From: JAMXLO01 sp037201625
GTDB lineage: Bacteria; Pseudomonadota; Alphaproteobacteria; Acetobacterales; Acetobacteraceae
Assembly: GCA_037201625.1 (NCBI GenBank)
Contig: JBBCGR010000001.1
Coordinates: forward strand, 558,001 to 622,000
DNA length: 64,000 nucleotides
Direction: 5' to 3'
The notes below the pieces were generated by a model. The model saw only the letters and a list, made by a program, of their open reading frames with translations, was not told where the DNA came from and ran no database searches. Made by a program: the position numbers and the translations under genes. Numbering within the stretch: the first letter of the stretch is position 1; each line of letters opens with the position of its first letter. Shown here in pieces: positions 1 through 7,455 of the stretch.

Positions 1-635
1 CCGGCAAGTGCGTAGACGATGAACGTCCACGGCCGCCGCCGGTCCAGGAACGCCACGATGGCGGCGAGCATGACCAGCGCCCCGCGTGTCGGGGTCGTCA
101 TCGCCGCCGCTCCGCCCGCCAGTCCCGCCGTGACCGGCCAGCGCAACCGGCCTCGCTCGTCACCGCAGGCCGCGACCGCCGCCCAGGCCGTGACGCAGGA
201 GAACAGCGTGGTGAACCAGTGATGGCTGATGCCGGTCCACTCGCCCTGCGACAGCGCCATCCAGCCCAGCACGAGGCCGGCGGACAGCGCTGACCGCCGC
301 GATGCCGCGCGCGACGCCAGGTAGGTGAACGCCGCGGCGCCGACGATGACCAGGATGGCCAATGCCCGCGCCCAGGCAAGGCTGGTGCCGGTCAGCCACA
401 GCCATCCCGCCGTCGCGACGAACCCGCCCGGCGGCAGGAACTCGAAGAAGTCGCCGTAGAGGCGGCGCCCCCGCAGCATGCGGTCCGCCCCGTTCAGCAA
501 CTGGCCTTCGTCGGTCAGCGCGTAGACGGTGCGCAGGAACGGCGCGCAGGCAATGATGCTGCCCAGCACGACCAGCAGCAGCCACCAGTCGAATCGCGGG
601 CGGGCCGGCGCATGGTCGACCGTCGCCGCTGCCAT
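1..635 (-). CDS. Membrane glycosyltransferase, GT-C/ArnT-like, truncated by window edge
   Basis: About 211 N-terminal residues are visible; the 3' end lies beyond the window. The ATG (complement of 633-635) opens a protein with a first hydrophobic helix around residues 17-35, followed by a loop with TDEGQLLNGADRMLRG. An acidic pair after the first helix, then a YGDFFEFLPPGG segment, is characteristic of polytopic GT-C glycosyltransferases of the ArnT/PMT (GT39/GT83) kind, which transfer sugars from polyprenyl-phosphate donors on the periplasmic face. Further hydrophobic stretches follow. It is divergent from the MFS gene across a 138-bp gap. The sugar and acceptor cannot be read from this fragment; a DUF2029-like membrane protein is an alternative. 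Confidence 0.6.
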   Translation of the reverse strand, partial: MAAATVDHAPARPRFDWWLLLVVLGSIIACAPFLRTVYALTDEGQLLNGADRMLRGRRLYGDFFEFLPPGGFVATAGWLWLTGTSLAWARALAILVIVGAAAFTYLASRAASRRSALSAGLVLGWMALSQGEWTGISHHWFTTLFSCVTAWAAVAACGDERGRLRWPVTAGLAGGAAAMTTPTRGALVMLAAIVAFLDRRRPWTFIVYALA

Positions 636-773
636 CGCGTCCCGCCCTCTTTCCCCGCCCGCCGTCGCGCGGCACCTTGCCACAACGTCCACGACGGCGC
701 CAAAACGATCGCTGCCCCGCGGGCGCCGTTGCCCCCTCAAGAGCCGCCGCCGTCGCCGCCGAAGGGACCGTCC

Positions 774-1952
774 ATGAACCGCAACGTCTGGCTCCTGTTC
801 TGCTGCCAGGCCCTGATGAATGCCGTGATGTCAGGCCAGACCGTCATGAGCGCGCTGATCGGCCATGCGCTCGCGGTCGACAAGACGCTGAACACGCTGC
901 CGATGGCGATCCAGATGACGGCGACCATGACCGCCTCGATCCCCGCCGGCATCGTCTTCGCCCGGCTCGGCCGCAAGCCCGGCTTCTGGCTCGGCTGTGC
1001 CGGCTCGCTGCTCGGCAGCCTGACATTCGCCGCCGGCGTGCTGACCCAGCGCTTCGAGATCTACTGCCTGGGCGCCGTCTTCGCCGGCCTGGGCTTCGGC
1101 ATCGCCCAGCATCTGCGCTTCGCGGCGGCCGAGGTGGCGGCACCCCAGGCGAGGCCGCGGGCGATCGCGCTGGTGATGGCGGGCGGCGTGCTGGCCGCGA
1201 TCATCGGCCCGGAGATCGTCAAGCGCACCAACATGATGCTGCCGCCGCTGACGTTCCTCGGCACGTATCTCTGCCTGACGGTGCTGCCGGTGATCAGCGC
1301 CGTCCTGCTGCTGTTCATCCGGCTGCCCGCGGCGGTGCGCCAGACCGGTGCCCCGGTGCCATTCCACCGCATCATCGCACGCCCGAACTTCCTCACCGCC
1401 GTCGTCGCCAGCATGGTCGGCTACGGCACGATGAACCTGATCATGGCGTCCACGCCGCTGCAGATGCTGTTCTGCGGCTTCGGCGTGAACGCCAGCGCCG
1501 ATGTGATCCGCGCCCACTCGATCGCCATGTTCCTGCCCGGCTTCGTCACCGGCCGGCTGATCCAGCGCTGGGGCGCGCACCCGATCATCTGCGCAGGCGC
1601 CCTGCTCACCGCACTCTGCGTCGCGACCAACCTGCTGTTCCCGCCGGTGCTGGCCACCTTCATGGTGGCGCTGGCGCTGCTCGGGGTGGGCTGGAACTTC
1701 ATGTTCGTCGGCGGCACGACGCTGCTGACCACGGCGCACGACCCGCATGAACGGGTCCGTGTCCAGGCGACGAACGATTTCATCGTGTTCGGCACGGTGG
1801 CGTGCACCGCCTTCGCCTCAGGCGCGATCGAGGCGACCGGCGGATGGGAGGCGCTCAATCTCGTGGTGATTCCGCCGACCGCCGTCGCGGTCGTGCTGGT
1901 GGCCTGGCACTGGTCGGCGCGGCGCCGGCTCGCGTCCGTCGCCGCCCAGTAG
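774..1952 (+). CDS. MFS transporter
   Basis: A 392-residue protein made almost entirely of hydrophobic helices, with the MFS loop 2-3 signature visible as FARLGRKPGF near residue 61 (the G-x-x-x-D/R-R-x-G-R-K/R pattern). Length and the roughly twelve helices fit a 12-TM major facilitator. The ATG at 774 follows a GAAGGGA ribosome site at 761-767; an upstream in-frame start at 612 would add a non-hydrophobic Arg/Pro-rich leader and is rejected. The substrate cannot be told from sequence. The 3' end converges on bamE with 29 bp between stops. Confidence 0.8.
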   Translation: MNRNVWLLFCCQALMNAVMSGQTVMSALIGHALAVDKTLNTLPMAIQMTATMTASIPAGIVFARLGRKPGFWLGCAGSLLGSLTFAAGVLTQRFEIYCLGAVFAGLGFGIAQHLRFAAAEVAAPQARPRAIALVMAGGVLAAIIGPEIVKRTNMMLPPLTFLGTYLCLTVLPVISAVLLLFIRLPAAVRQTGAPVPFHRIIARPNFLTAVVASMVGYGTMNLIMASTPLQMLFCGFGVNASADVIRAHSIAMFLPGFVTGRLIQRWGAHPIICAGALLTALCVATNLLFPPVLATFMVALALLGVGWNFMFVGGTTLLTTAHDPHERVRVQATNDFIVFGTVACTAFASGAIEATGGWEALNLVVIPPTAVAVVLVAWHWSARRRLASVAAQ

Positions 1953-1981
1953 GCCAGCGCCGCGCGGCAGGCCGACCCCGC

Positions 1982-2500
1982 TCAGTACGCCGGCGCCGGC
2001 GCGCCGCCCGTCGTCGAGATGCCGCCGCCCTGGCCGGAACTCGGCCCGAAGGCGTTGAACCGGCCGATATTGCCGAACAACTGCTGGAAGAACGAGGCCT
2101 CGGTGCCGGGCGACGGCGTGGTCCGCGACACCACCGACACCTGCACCGCATCGTCCTGGTTGAGCCGCTTCACGTCCTGCAGCACGCCCTGGTCGTTGAA
2201 GCTCAGCACGACGACGTCCTGGCTCAGCACGCCCTGCACGCGGGCGATCCGCGGCTGGGTGACCTCGCTGACATAGAGCCAGGTATTGTCGTCGAAGGTC
2301 GCCCGCGCCGTGGGCGAGCCGATCAGCGCGGTCACGTCCGCCCGGGTCGAGGTGCCGGGCACCAGTTCCTTGAGCTGGTCGGCATCCACCCGGTTGCCGC
2401 GAAGCTGCGGCTGGGCCTCGAAGAAGCTGCAGCCGACCAGCAGGAGACCCGCGAGCAGCGCGAACAGGGGAGGAAGGGAGACTGAACGATGGCTCTGCAC
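1982..2500 (-). CDS. bamE: Outer membrane protein assembly factor BamE (SmpA/OmlA lipoprotein)
   Basis: A 172-residue lipoprotein: hydrophobic signal peptide, lipobox LLVGC with the lipidated cysteine at residue 24, then the BamE fold with the conserved LVPGTSTRADVTALIGSP region and a DDNTWLYVSE strand. BamE is the small lipoprotein of the BAM complex that inserts beta-barrel proteins into the outer membrane. The C-terminus carries an extra Gly/Ala/Pro-rich tail, as often in alphaproteobacteria. The start codon is GTG (complement of 2498-2500), supported by an AAGGA site about 9 nt upstream. The adjacent bc1 chaperone gene is transcribed divergently. Confidence 0.9.
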   Translation of the reverse strand: MQSHRSVSLPPLFALLAGLLLVGCSFFEAQPQLRGNRVDADQLKELVPGTSTRADVTALIGSPTARATFDDNTWLYVSEVTQPRIARVQGVLSQDVVVLSFNDQGVLQDVKRLNQDDAVQVSVVSRTTPSPGTEASFFQQLFGNIGRFNAFGPSSGQGGGISTTGGAPAPAY

Positions 2501-2565
2501 CTGGGCGTTTCCTTGGCTCCGCGCTATCTGGTCTCGGTCTCACGCCGGGCGGCGATTTGTCAATC

Positions 2566-2598
2566 ATGGGCTGGCCATGGGCTGGCCATGGACTGGCC
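2566..2598. repeat. Three tandem 11-bp repeats in the bamE/chaperone divergent region
   Basis: Three adjacent copies of ATGGGCTGGCC (2566-2576, 2577-2587, and 2588-2598 with one change, ATGGACTGGCC). Each copy contains the palindromic core TGGCCA at its junction. They lie in the 169-bp intergenic region between the divergent starts of bamE and the bc1 chaperone gene, where promoters for both must sit. Confidence 0.8.
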
Positions 2599-2669
2599 TG
2601 GGTGGCACGGCGTGACACGGCCGGCGGGGGACGGCAGCGGAGCGGCACCGGGTTCGGGGGCCGCCAGGC

Positions 2670-3290
2670 ATGGGTGAGGCAGGCAGGAGAATGGTGGGCA
2701 GCGTGGCAGGACTGATCGGCTTCAGGGGAATGCGCAGGGCCGGCCGCCAGGCGCGGGCCGCCTTCGCGCTCTACGGCACGGCGGTCTCCGCCGCCCGGCA
2801 TCCCTGGTTCTACCAGGTCCTCGGCGTGCCGGACACGCTCGACGGCCGCTTCGACCTGGTCGCGCTGCACGCCTTCCTGGTCATCGACAGGCTGCAGGAC
2901 GCCCCGCCGCCCGGACCCGACCTGGCACAGGCGGTGTTCGACGCCATGTTCAGCGACATGGACAACAACCTGCGCGAACTCGGCGTCAGCGACCTGAGTG
3001 TGGGCAAGCGGATGCGCGCCATGTGGGAGGCGTTCCATGGCCGCGCCCAGGCCTACGCCGCGGCCATCCGCGCGGGCGACCATGCAGCGCTGGAAGCCGC
3101 GCTCGGCCGCAACGTGTGGCGCGGCGACGCACCCGCGGGCGCCGCCGCCGAGATGGCGAGGTTCGTGCAGGCGCAGGCGGCCCATCTCGCCGGCCAGGAC
3201 CTGGCCGCACTGGCCGGCGGCACGGCGCGCTTCCTGCCGCCGCCGGACGTGGCACCGATCCCGCCCGTGCCGCCGCGGAGCGGACCATGA
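2670..3290 (+). CDS. Ubiquinol-cytochrome c chaperone (CBP3/UQCC1 family)
   Basis: A 206-residue protein resembling the CBP3/UQCC1 family, which assists assembly of cytochrome b in the bc1 complex. The visible family hallmarks are HPWFYQVLGVPDTLDGRFDL near residue 44, then LHAFLVIDRL, and the conserved FDAMFSDMDNNLRELGVSD block around residues 89-107. The C-terminus is Pro-rich. The start is uncertain: 2670 is used, but an ATG at 2691 directly follows a GGAG. The stop overlaps the start of the next gene (ATGA at 3287-3290), so the two are probably translationally coupled, an arrangement common in alphaproteobacteria. Confidence 0.85.
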   Translation: MGEAGRRMVGSVAGLIGFRGMRRAGRQARAAFALYGTAVSAARHPWFYQVLGVPDTLDGRFDLVALHAFLVIDRLQDAPPPGPDLAQAVFDAMFSDMDNNLRELGVSDLSVGKRMRAMWEAFHGRAQAYAAAIRAGDHAALEAALGRNVWRGDAPAGAAAEMARFVQAQAAHLAGQDLAALAGGTARFLPPPDVAPIPPVPPRSGP

Positions 3291-3778
3291 CGCCCGAGAT
3301 ATCGCGGCCGGTCGCGGTCGACCGCATCGGGCCGGCGGGGATCGACGTCACGGTCAAGGCCACGCCAGCCGAGTGCGACGCGCTGGCGCAGCGGATGCAG
3401 TTGCCGGCGGTGCAGTCGCTCACCTGCCGCGTTCACCTCGCCCGCGATGCCGGCGGCACGCTGTTCGCGCACGGCCACCTGGTCGCGCGAGTCGTGCAGA
3501 CCTGCGTCATCACGCTCGACGACTTCGAGGCGACGGTGGAGGACCGGTTCGTGCTGCGCTGCGTGCCGGAGGGCGAGGAGACCGAGGACGACGACCCCGA
3601 GACGCCGGACGAGATCGTCTCTGTGGGCGGCATGCTCGACGTGGGCGAGGTGGCGGCGGAGCAGCTTGCCCTGGTGCTCGACCCCTATCCCCGGGCGCCG
3701 GGCGCGGAACTGCCGGAGATGCCCGACGACCCGATGGACCACGGGCTGGCCGCGCTGGGGAAGCTGAAGCGACATTGA
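3287..3778 (+). CDS. DUF177 (YceD-family) protein
   Basis: A 163-residue DUF177 protein. YceD-family proteins typically precede rpmF and have been linked to 23S rRNA/large-subunit biogenesis. The conserved core is visible as the VQTCVITLDDFEATVEDRF stretch around residues 69-87, with the conserved cysteine in VQTCV, followed by a run of acidic residues (EEETEDDD-like) and DPYPRAPG. The start overlaps the chaperone stop (ATGA). The rpmF start is 210 bp downstream, so rpmF may also have its own promoter. Confidence 0.88.
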   Translation: MTPEISRPVAVDRIGPAGIDVTVKATPAECDALAQRMQLPAVQSLTCRVHLARDAGGTLFAHGHLVARVVQTCVITLDDFEATVEDRFVLRCVPEGEETEDDDPETPDEIVSVGGMLDVGEVAAEQLALVLDPYPRAPGAELPEMPDDPMDHGLAALGKLKRH

Positions 3779-3988
3779 CACGATCCGTCACCTTGGCTAA
3801 CTGATCGGCGTGCCCGCCGCCGGTATGGCTGGGCCGATCCGCCGCGCGCCCCGGGGCAGGGCGCGCCGGTCGCACCGGAGCGCGTCCCTTGCGACCCATG
3901 GGCCCCTCTGCTAGACGCGCGCGCTTGCACTGTTGACAGAGTGTGACGGCCCCGCCCGGGCGTCACCACATCGGAGGGGCGTCGTCCC

Positions 3989-4192
3989 ATGGCTGTTCCC
4001 AAGCGTAAAACCTCCCCGTCCCGTCGCGGCATGCGGCGGAGCCACGAGGCCCTGCCCCGCGAAGCCCACGCTGAATGCCCGAACTGTGGCGAACTCAAGC
4101 GTCCGCACCACGTCTGCAGCCATTGCGGCTTCTATGACGGGCGCGAAGTGGTCGCCGCCGGCGACGCACTGAAGGGCGCTGTTCGCGCCTGA
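3989..4192 (+). CDS. rpmF: 50S ribosomal protein L32
   Basis: A 67-residue protein with the complete L32 signature: MAVPKRKTSPSRRGMRRSH at the N-terminus and a zinc-ribbon-like pair of CxxC motifs (CPNCGE and CSHCG). A strong GGAGGGG ribosome site lies at 3972-3978. The 210 bp upstream contain TTGACA at 3933-3938, a possible -35 element, but no convincing -10 follows, so the promoter is only suggested. The order rpmF-plsX-fabH is conserved across many bacteria and links ribosome output with lipid synthesis. Confidence 0.98.
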   Translation: MAVPKRKTSPSRRGMRRSHEALPREAHAECPNCGELKRPHHVCSHCGFYDGREVVAAGDALKGAVRA

Positions 4193-4206
4193 CGCCTGGA
4201 AGCGGC

Positions 4207-4224
4207 ATGACCTCCCTCCGTTGA
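4207..4224 (+). other. Possible five-codon leader ORF overlapping the plsX start
   Basis: ATG at 4207 encodes M-T-S-L-R and then TGA at 4222-4224, which overlaps the TTG proposed as the plsX start (4221-4223). A GGAAG sits at 4198-4202, about 4 nt before this ATG, whereas the TTG itself has no Shine-Dalgarno at normal spacing. The geometry would allow reinitiation on plsX. This is inference; the alternative is that plsX uses another start. Confidence 0.35.
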
Positions 4225-5309
4225 CAGCGACCTACACCCTGGCGGTGGACGCCATGGGCGGCGACCGTGCGCCGCAGATGGTCGTGGGAGGCATTGAGAT
4301 CGCCGCCGAGCGCCATCCGGGCGCCCGGTTCCTGCTGGTAGGGGACGAGGCGCAGCTTGCGCCGCTGCTCGAGATCCACAAGCGCGCCGCGGCCGCCTGT
4401 GACATCCGCCATGCCACCGGGGTGATCAGCAACGACGCCAAGCCGACCGCGGCCCTGCGCGTGCGCGGTTCCTCGATGCGCATCGCGATCGACGCGGTGG
4501 CCGGCGGCGAGGCGTCGGGCGTGGTCACCGCCGGCAACACCGGCGCGCTGCTCGCGCTGGCCAAGGTCGTGGTCAAGACGCTGCCCGGGATCGACCGCCC
4601 GGCGATGGCGGCGATCGGTCCCTCCGCGCGCGGTGACGTGGTGCTGCTGGACCTCGGCGCCAACGTGCAGTGCGACGCCCGCAACCTGGTCGAGTTCGCG
4701 GTGATGGGCGACGTCTTCGCGCGCACCGTGCTCGGCCTCACGGCGCCCTCGATCGGGCTGCTGAATGTCGGCTCCGAGGAACTGAAGGGCGACGACACGC
4801 TGCGCCTGGCGGCCGAGACGCTGCGCGCCAGCCATATCGCGCCGCAGTTCACCGGCTTCGTCGAGGGCCACGACATCGCCGCGGGCACCACCGACGTGGT
4901 GGTCACCGACGGCTTCACCGGCAACGTCGCGCTGAAGACCGGCGAGGGTGCGCTGAAGCTGATCGGCGACCTGCTGCGCCAGGTGTTCCGCAGCAGCCTG
5001 ACGGCCCGGGTCGCCTACCTCCTGCTGCGCCCATCGCTGGACCGCCTGCGCGAGTGGCTGGATCCGCGGCGCTACAATGGTGCCGTGATGCTGGGGCTGA
5101 ACGGCGTGGTCGTGAAGTCGCATGGCGGCACCGACCCGGAAGGCTTTGCCCATGCGGTGGACGTCGCCATGGACATGGTGGTCCACCGGTTCAACGATCA
5201 CATCCGCGAGGACCTTGCCCGAATCGGCAGCCTGACGCTGCCGGCCGCCAAGGGTGGCGCGCTCGACAAGGATGCCGGCGGCGAAGCGCGACTCGCCACC
5301 GCGCCGTAA
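4221..5309 (+). CDS. plsX: Phosphate acyltransferase PlsX
   Basis: A 362-residue PlsX, which converts acyl-ACP to acyl-phosphate for PlsY in phospholipid synthesis. Diagnostic features are LAVDAMGGDRAPQMVVGG at the N-terminus, SGVVTAGNTGALLALA near residue 95, LDLGANVQCDARNL, and VVTDGFTGNVALKTGEGAL near residue 228. The start is read as TTG at 4221; a GTG eight codons later (4245) would cut into the conserved LAVDAMGG strand. Only 7 bp separate the stop from the fabH start, so the two genes are surely cotranscribed. Confidence 0.96.
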   Translation: MTATYTLAVDAMGGDRAPQMVVGGIEIAAERHPGARFLLVGDEAQLAPLLEIHKRAAAACDIRHATGVISNDAKPTAALRVRGSSMRIAIDAVAGGEASGVVTAGNTGALLALAKVVVKTLPGIDRPAMAAIGPSARGDVVLLDLGANVQCDARNLVEFAVMGDVFARTVLGLTAPSIGLLNVGSEELKGDDTLRLAAETLRASHIAPQFTGFVEGHDIAAGTTDVVVTDGFTGNVALKTGEGALKLIGDLLRQVFRSSLTARVAYLLLRPSLDRLREWLDPRRYNGAVMLGLNGVVVKSHGGTDPEGFAHAVDVAMDMVVHRFNDHIREDLARIGSLTLPAAKGGALDKDAGGEARLATAP

Positions 5310-5316
5310 GGAGACA

Positions 5317-6288
5317 ATGGTCATCCGCTCGATCCTCGCCGGTGTCGGCGCCTACCTGCCCGAGCGCGCGGTCAGCAACGACGAACTCGCCCGCACGGTC
5401 GAGACGTCGGATGCCTGGATCCGCGAGCGCACCGGGATCTGCCAGCGCTACCTCGCCGCCCCGCACGAGACGGCCGCCTTCATGGGCACCGCGGCCGCGC
5501 GCGCGGCACTCGCCGATGCCGATGCCGAACCCTCCGAGGTGGACGCGATCATCCTGGCGACCTCCACGCCGGACCAGGCCTTCCCTGCCACCGCGCTGCG
5601 GGTGCAGGCGGCGCTCGGCGTCACGCACGGTTTTGGCTTCGACCTCGCCGCCGCCTGTGCCGGCTTCATCTACGCGCTCTCGGTGGCCGACAGCCTGATC
5701 CGCACCGGCCAGGCGCGCGGCGCGCTGGTGATCGGTAGCGAGGTCTATTCGCGGATCATGAACTGGCAGGATCGCGGCACCTGCGTGCTGTTCGGCGACG
5801 GCGCGGGTGCGGTGTTCCTGCGCGCCGGACGCGGCAGCGGCAGCATCGACCGCGGCATCCTCTCCACGCACATGCACGCCCAGGGCAGCCTGGGCGACAT
5901 CCTCTATGTCGACGGCGCGGTGGGACGCCACGACCGGCCGCACCACCTGGTGATGAACGGGCGCGAGGTGTTCCGCCATGCGGTCACCCGCCTGGCCGAG
6001 GCGGTGGAGGAGGCGCTGGCCGCCAACCGCCTGACCCGCAGCGACATCGACTGGCTGGTCCCGCACCAGGCCAACCGGCGCATCATCGATGCGATGGGCC
6101 GCAAGCTGGGGCTGCCGCCCGAGCGCGTGGTGGTGACCGTTGACCGTCACGCCAACACATCGGCCGCCTCGGTGCCGCTGGCCCTCGCCGAGGCGCGCAG
6201 CGATGGCCGTATCCGACAGGGCGACCTCGTGCTGATGGAGGCGCTGGGCGGCGGCCTCGCCTGGGGATCCGCCCTGGTCCGCATGTAG
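5317..6288 (+). CDS. fabH: Beta-ketoacyl-ACP synthase III (FabH)
   Basis: A 323-residue KAS III that condenses acetyl-CoA with malonyl-ACP to begin fatty acid synthesis. The Cys-His-Asn triad is intact: Cys114 in DLAAACAGF, His250 in VPHQANRRI and Asn280 in RHANTSAAS. The C-terminal GGGLAWGSALVRM is typical. The ATG at 5317 has an AAGGAG site at 5308-5313 that overlaps the plsX stop; this chooses it over an upstream in-frame start at 5254. It belongs to the plsX-fabH-ihfA-merR cluster. Confidence 0.97.
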   Translation: MVIRSILAGVGAYLPERAVSNDELARTVETSDAWIRERTGICQRYLAAPHETAAFMGTAAARAALADADAEPSEVDAIILATSTPDQAFPATALRVQAALGVTHGFGFDLAAACAGFIYALSVADSLIRTGQARGALVIGSEVYSRIMNWQDRGTCVLFGDGAGAVFLRAGRGSGSIDRGILSTHMHAQGSLGDILYVDGAVGRHDRPHHLVMNGREVFRHAVTRLAEAVEEALAANRLTRSDIDWLVPHQANRRIIDAMGRKLGLPPERVVVTVDRHANTSAASVPLALAEARSDGRIRQGDLVLMEALGGGLAWGSALVRM

Positions 6289-6299
6289 AGGCCGTAACC

Positions 6300-6323
6300 C
6301 GTTGCGGCCGTGGCGCCGCAACG
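6300..6323 (+). terminator. Stem-loop with T-rich tail between fabH and ihfA
   Basis: A perfect 9-bp stem (CGTTGCGGC at 6300-6308, GCCGCAACG at 6315-6323) with a 6-nt loop starts 12 bp after the fabH stop. It is followed after a short spacer by a T-rich stretch (CTTCTTGATTTTATT, 6332-6346). It looks like an intrinsic terminator or attenuator separating plsX-fabH from ihfA. The T tract is interrupted, so termination may be partial. Confidence 0.5.
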
Positions 6324-6391
6324 CCCTGATCCTTCTTGATTTTATTGCAAGATCGCTTGACGGCCGGGCGGCGCCTGCCTAGCGTTCCGGG

Positions 6392-6703
6392 ATGCAGACC
6401 GTCACGCGCGCGCACCTGGCCGAGACGATCTATACGCAGGTTGGCCTGTCGCGGAATGAGTCCGCCGACCTGCTGGAGACGGTGCTGGAACGCGTCTCCG
6501 CCGCGCTTGAGGCGGGAGAATCCGTTAAGATCAGTGGGTTCGGGACGTTTTCTGTGCGCCAGAAGGGACGCCGCGTCGGCCGCAACCCGAAGACCGGCGA
6601 AGAGGTTCCGATCATGCCGCGCCGTGTCCTGGTGTTCCGGCCGAGCCACGTACTGAAGGCGCGGGTCAACGGAACCACGCCCGGTGCGGACGAGGATGAA
6701 TGA
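6392..6703 (+). CDS. ihfA: Integration host factor subunit alpha
   Basis: A 103-residue HU/IHF-family protein. It has the helical dimerisation half, then ISGFGTFSVRQKGRRVGRNP followed by KTGEEVPI, the beta-arm that intercalates into and bends DNA. The position after fabH and before a MerR gene is the standard one for ihfA in alphaproteobacteria, which separates it from ihfB and hup. Its stop overlaps the next start (ATGA at 6700-6703). An acidic tail (GADEDE) is present. Confidence 0.95.
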   Translation: MQTVTRAHLAETIYTQVGLSRNESADLLETVLERVSAALEAGESVKISGFGTFSVRQKGRRVGRNPKTGEEVPIMPRRVLVFRPSHVLKARVNGTTPGADEDE

Positions 6704-7233
6704 GCGACGCCGCGGACGAGACGTCGATCCCGCCGGTCGGGCGGTTACGGCCGAAGAAGGCGCCCAACGCCTTCCGCACGATCAGCGAGGTGGCCGATGA
6801 GCTGCATATTCCGCAGCATGTCCTGCGGTTCTGGGAGACCAAGTTCCCGCAGGTGAAGCCGCTGAAGCGTGGCGGCGGCCGCCGCTATTACCGGCCGGAC
6901 GACATTGCGCTGCTCCGGCGCATCTCGGATCTGCTGTATATCCAGGGCTATACGATCAAGGGTGTGCAGCGGCTGCTGCGCGAGGGGGGCGGCAGGCTGT
7001 CGGACGACATTCCGCCGGCGCCGGCCGAGGAGCAGGAGGCGGCGGAGGCCGAGCGCGCCGCGCCGGTGCCGATGGAGCCGGAGCTGCCGATGCCCGAGCT
7101 GGCACAGGCGGCACCGCCGCCCACCACTCGGGTCTCGTTCCGGCCGCGCCCGGACCCCGAGGTGGAACGGCTGCGCGAGATCCTGACCGAGACGCTGCGC
7201 GAACTCGAGGAACTGCGCGCGCTGCTGCCCTGA
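6700..7233 (+). CDS. MerR-family transcriptional regulator
   Basis: A 177-residue regulator with an N-terminal MerR winged helix-turn-helix: FRTISEVADELHIPQHVLRF, then FWETKFPQVKP and the wing GGRRYYRPDD, followed by LLYIQGYTIKGVQRLL. A Pro/Ala/Glu-rich linker and a short C-terminal Leu-rich helix follow. There is no metal-binding Cys set, so it is not a metal sensor of the MerR/CueR kind. It is translationally coupled to ihfA through ATGA and conserved in that position, but its targets are unknown. Confidence 0.9.
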   Translation: MSDAADETSIPPVGRLRPKKAPNAFRTISEVADELHIPQHVLRFWETKFPQVKPLKRGGGRRYYRPDDIALLRRISDLLYIQGYTIKGVQRLLREGGGRLSDDIPPAPAEEQEAAEAERAAPVPMEPELPMPELAQAAPPPTTRVSFRPRPDPEVERLREILTETLRELEELRALLP

Positions 7234-7317
7234 GGGATGGGGTCGCAGGGGGTCGCTCTTGGTCGCCGCGTGCGCGGGGATGACCCGTGATCCGGCGGCG
7301 CCGGACGCGCCCCGGTC

Positions 7318-7347
7318 AGCGTTCCCTGCCCGCGGTCAGGGAACGCT
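7318..7347. terminator. Perfect 11-bp inverted repeat between convergent genes
   Basis: AGCGTTCCCTG (7318-7328) and CAGGGAACGCT (7337-7347) pair perfectly around an 8-nt loop. The hairpin lies between the convergent merR and threonine aldolase genes. There is no T tract on either strand, so it may act as a bidirectional RNA 3'-end stabiliser rather than a classical intrinsic terminator. Confidence 0.5.
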
Positions 7348-7371
7348 CCCACCTGAGGTCCCTCGCACCCC

Positions 7372-7398
7372 CGTCATTCCCGCGCACGCGGAACCCAG
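7372..7398. repeat. CGTCATTCCCGCG-type intergenic repeat unit
   Basis: CGTCATTCCCGCG, CA, then CGCGGAACCCAG. The sequence can fold into a short stem through CCGCG/CGCGG with TTC/GAA outside it. Sequences beginning CGTCATTCCCGCG and ending in GGAA-CCAG are familiar dispersed palindromic repeats of alphaproteobacterial intergenic regions. It sits in the same convergent gap as the preceding hairpin. Confidence 0.5.
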
Positions 7399-7455
7399 GG
7401 TGGTGTGCACCGGCCTCGCGGCAGTTGGGCCGCCCCCGCCGCGTCCGCGCGCGAC

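Noticed and set aside
7234..7455. tRNA gene, often found after the plsX-fabH-ihfA-merR cluster
   Set aside because: No T-arm (GGTTCGAATCC-like) sequence or cloverleaf; only a hairpin and a REP-like unit are seen.
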